Both the position numbers and the translations under genes were made by a program. A stretch of 64,000 nucleotides of DNA from Aquaspirillum sp. LM1 (GTDB lineage: Bacteria; Pseudomonadota; Gammaproteobacteria; Burkholderiales; Aquaspirillaceae). The DNA lies in contig NZ_CP019509.1 in the NCBI RefSeq assembly GCF_002002905.1, positions 620,001 to 684,000 on the forward strand, given 5' to 3'. Of the stretch, positions 63,485 through 64,000 are shown one piece after another. Below the pieces are notes generated by a model that did no database searches, was not told the origin of the DNA, and saw nothing but the letters and a program-made list of their open reading frames with translations. How positions within the stretch are numbered: position 1 is the stretch's first letter; each line of letters opens with the position of its first letter.

Positions 63485-64000
63485 TAGGCTCAATGCTTGC
63501 GCCGTGCTGTTGGCCGAACGACTGAGCAACAAACCCACCGAAAACATCCCCGGAGTCTGTCACGGGCCGAAACACAAGCTGCTTATTGCCTGCTATCCAA
63601 TGCCAAAACCTCATGGCAAGCGCGCTACCGCAGACCTGGCAAGTCTATATCGCTGATCGCGAAGCAGATATCTTGGTTTTACTCATCAAAGCCCATGATC
63701 TTGGACACGCAGCCGACTACCTGATTCGCTGCCTGCCTGGCGGCGGCAAGCTCTGGACTCGGCTGGAACAGGTGCAGCCGTTGGGAAGCATGACCTTCTC
63801 GCTACCGGCAGGACGAGGGCGCAAAGCATGCACAGTCACTCAGCGACTGCGCGCAGAAAGCATTGAATTGAAGAGCGGCGAAAAGGAGATAGCGAGCCGG
63901 GGGCCAAGACGCTGTGGCTTGGACTACGTGACATTGCTGTGTGCGTTGAGGGATGCGCTTTGCTCGTGAGCTGTTGTGTACGATGTGTGTAATGAGATGA

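Larger units (their letters stand above)
61685..63969 (+). pseudogene. Tn5-like (IS4-group) transposase gene, split and partly deleted
   Basis: Starts ATG 61685 with MDWAEEELKTLNLDDA and is cut at CTAG (61731-61734). Beyond the inserted stack the gene resumes at 63487: RLNACAVLLAERLSNKPTENIPGVCHG, the usual Tn5-type DNA-binding domain. Removing 61734-63486 joins the codons as D-D-A-R-L-N in frame. Further on, catalytic-core sequence in another frame (IADREADIL, DYLIRCLPGG, PAGRGRKA) shows that the middle of the gene was lost separately. Nonfunctional. Confidence 0.85.

Noticed and set aside
1-64000. rRNA or tRNA genes
   Set aside because: No cloverleaf with CCA end or rRNA-like conserved stretch was found in the intergenic regions on reading.

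Overview
The window looks like the chromosome of a Neisseriales-type betaproteobacterium (Chromobacteriaceae-like). The pointers are the rplM-rpsI then erpA order, a RelA with a degenerate HD domain, dense dRS3-like repeats (ATTCCC-N8-GGGAAT, a motif known from Neisseria) and GC-rich housekeeping genes. This is inference; no 16S gene is present.

Layout. (1) 1-2.3 kb: 3' part of a chemoreceptor, two MITE copies and a broken tnpB. (2) 2.4-22.2 kb: a metal-uptake (probably iron) region. On the minus strand are three TonB-dependent receptors, a PepSY membrane protein, a DUF4198-like periplasmic protein, a 4Fe-4S membrane protein and a CcdA/TauE-like membrane protein. On the plus strand is a compact tonB-receptor-PepSY-exbB-exbD operon. 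The minus-strand side is decaying: one receptor is split by a TnpB element, one is frameshifted by a 10-bp tandem duplication, and the 4Fe-4S gene has lost its first codons to an IS110 insertion whose target can be rebuilt exactly. (3) 22.4-37.3 kb: an AT-richer island with two unrecognised paralogous families (A: 3 genes; B: 3 genes), two small exported proteins each cut by one in-frame TAG, a four-gene TolC/HlyD/ABC exporter, an IS4 element and several copies of a 109-bp MITE. Four of the island genes share a 30-bp upstream site, TACGTA-N18-TACGTA. This is the best candidate for an undescribed system. (4) 37.3-40 kb: two TauE/SafE permeases around a LysR regulator. (5) 40-49.2 kb: core genes (relA, rplM, rpsI, erpA, cheR, dadA, purT, a group 2 truncated globin, a LysE exporter). 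(6) 49.3-58 kb: nnrS with an FNR-type box, yceI with cytochrome b561, a parvulin isomerase, an MFS pump and an acyltransferase. (7) 56.8-61.4 kb: a macA-macB-outer-membrane-factor efflux operon. (8) 61.7-64 kb: a Tn5-like transposase gene split by a MITE-IS630-MITE stack inserted at CTAG.

How the parts fit: the ExbB-ExbD-TonB motor would power the receptors, and the PepSY and 4Fe-4S membrane proteins could supply electrons for reductive metal release. In the island, the shared operator suggests co-regulation of family A and one small exported protein. The nearby exporter is a plausible but untested partner.
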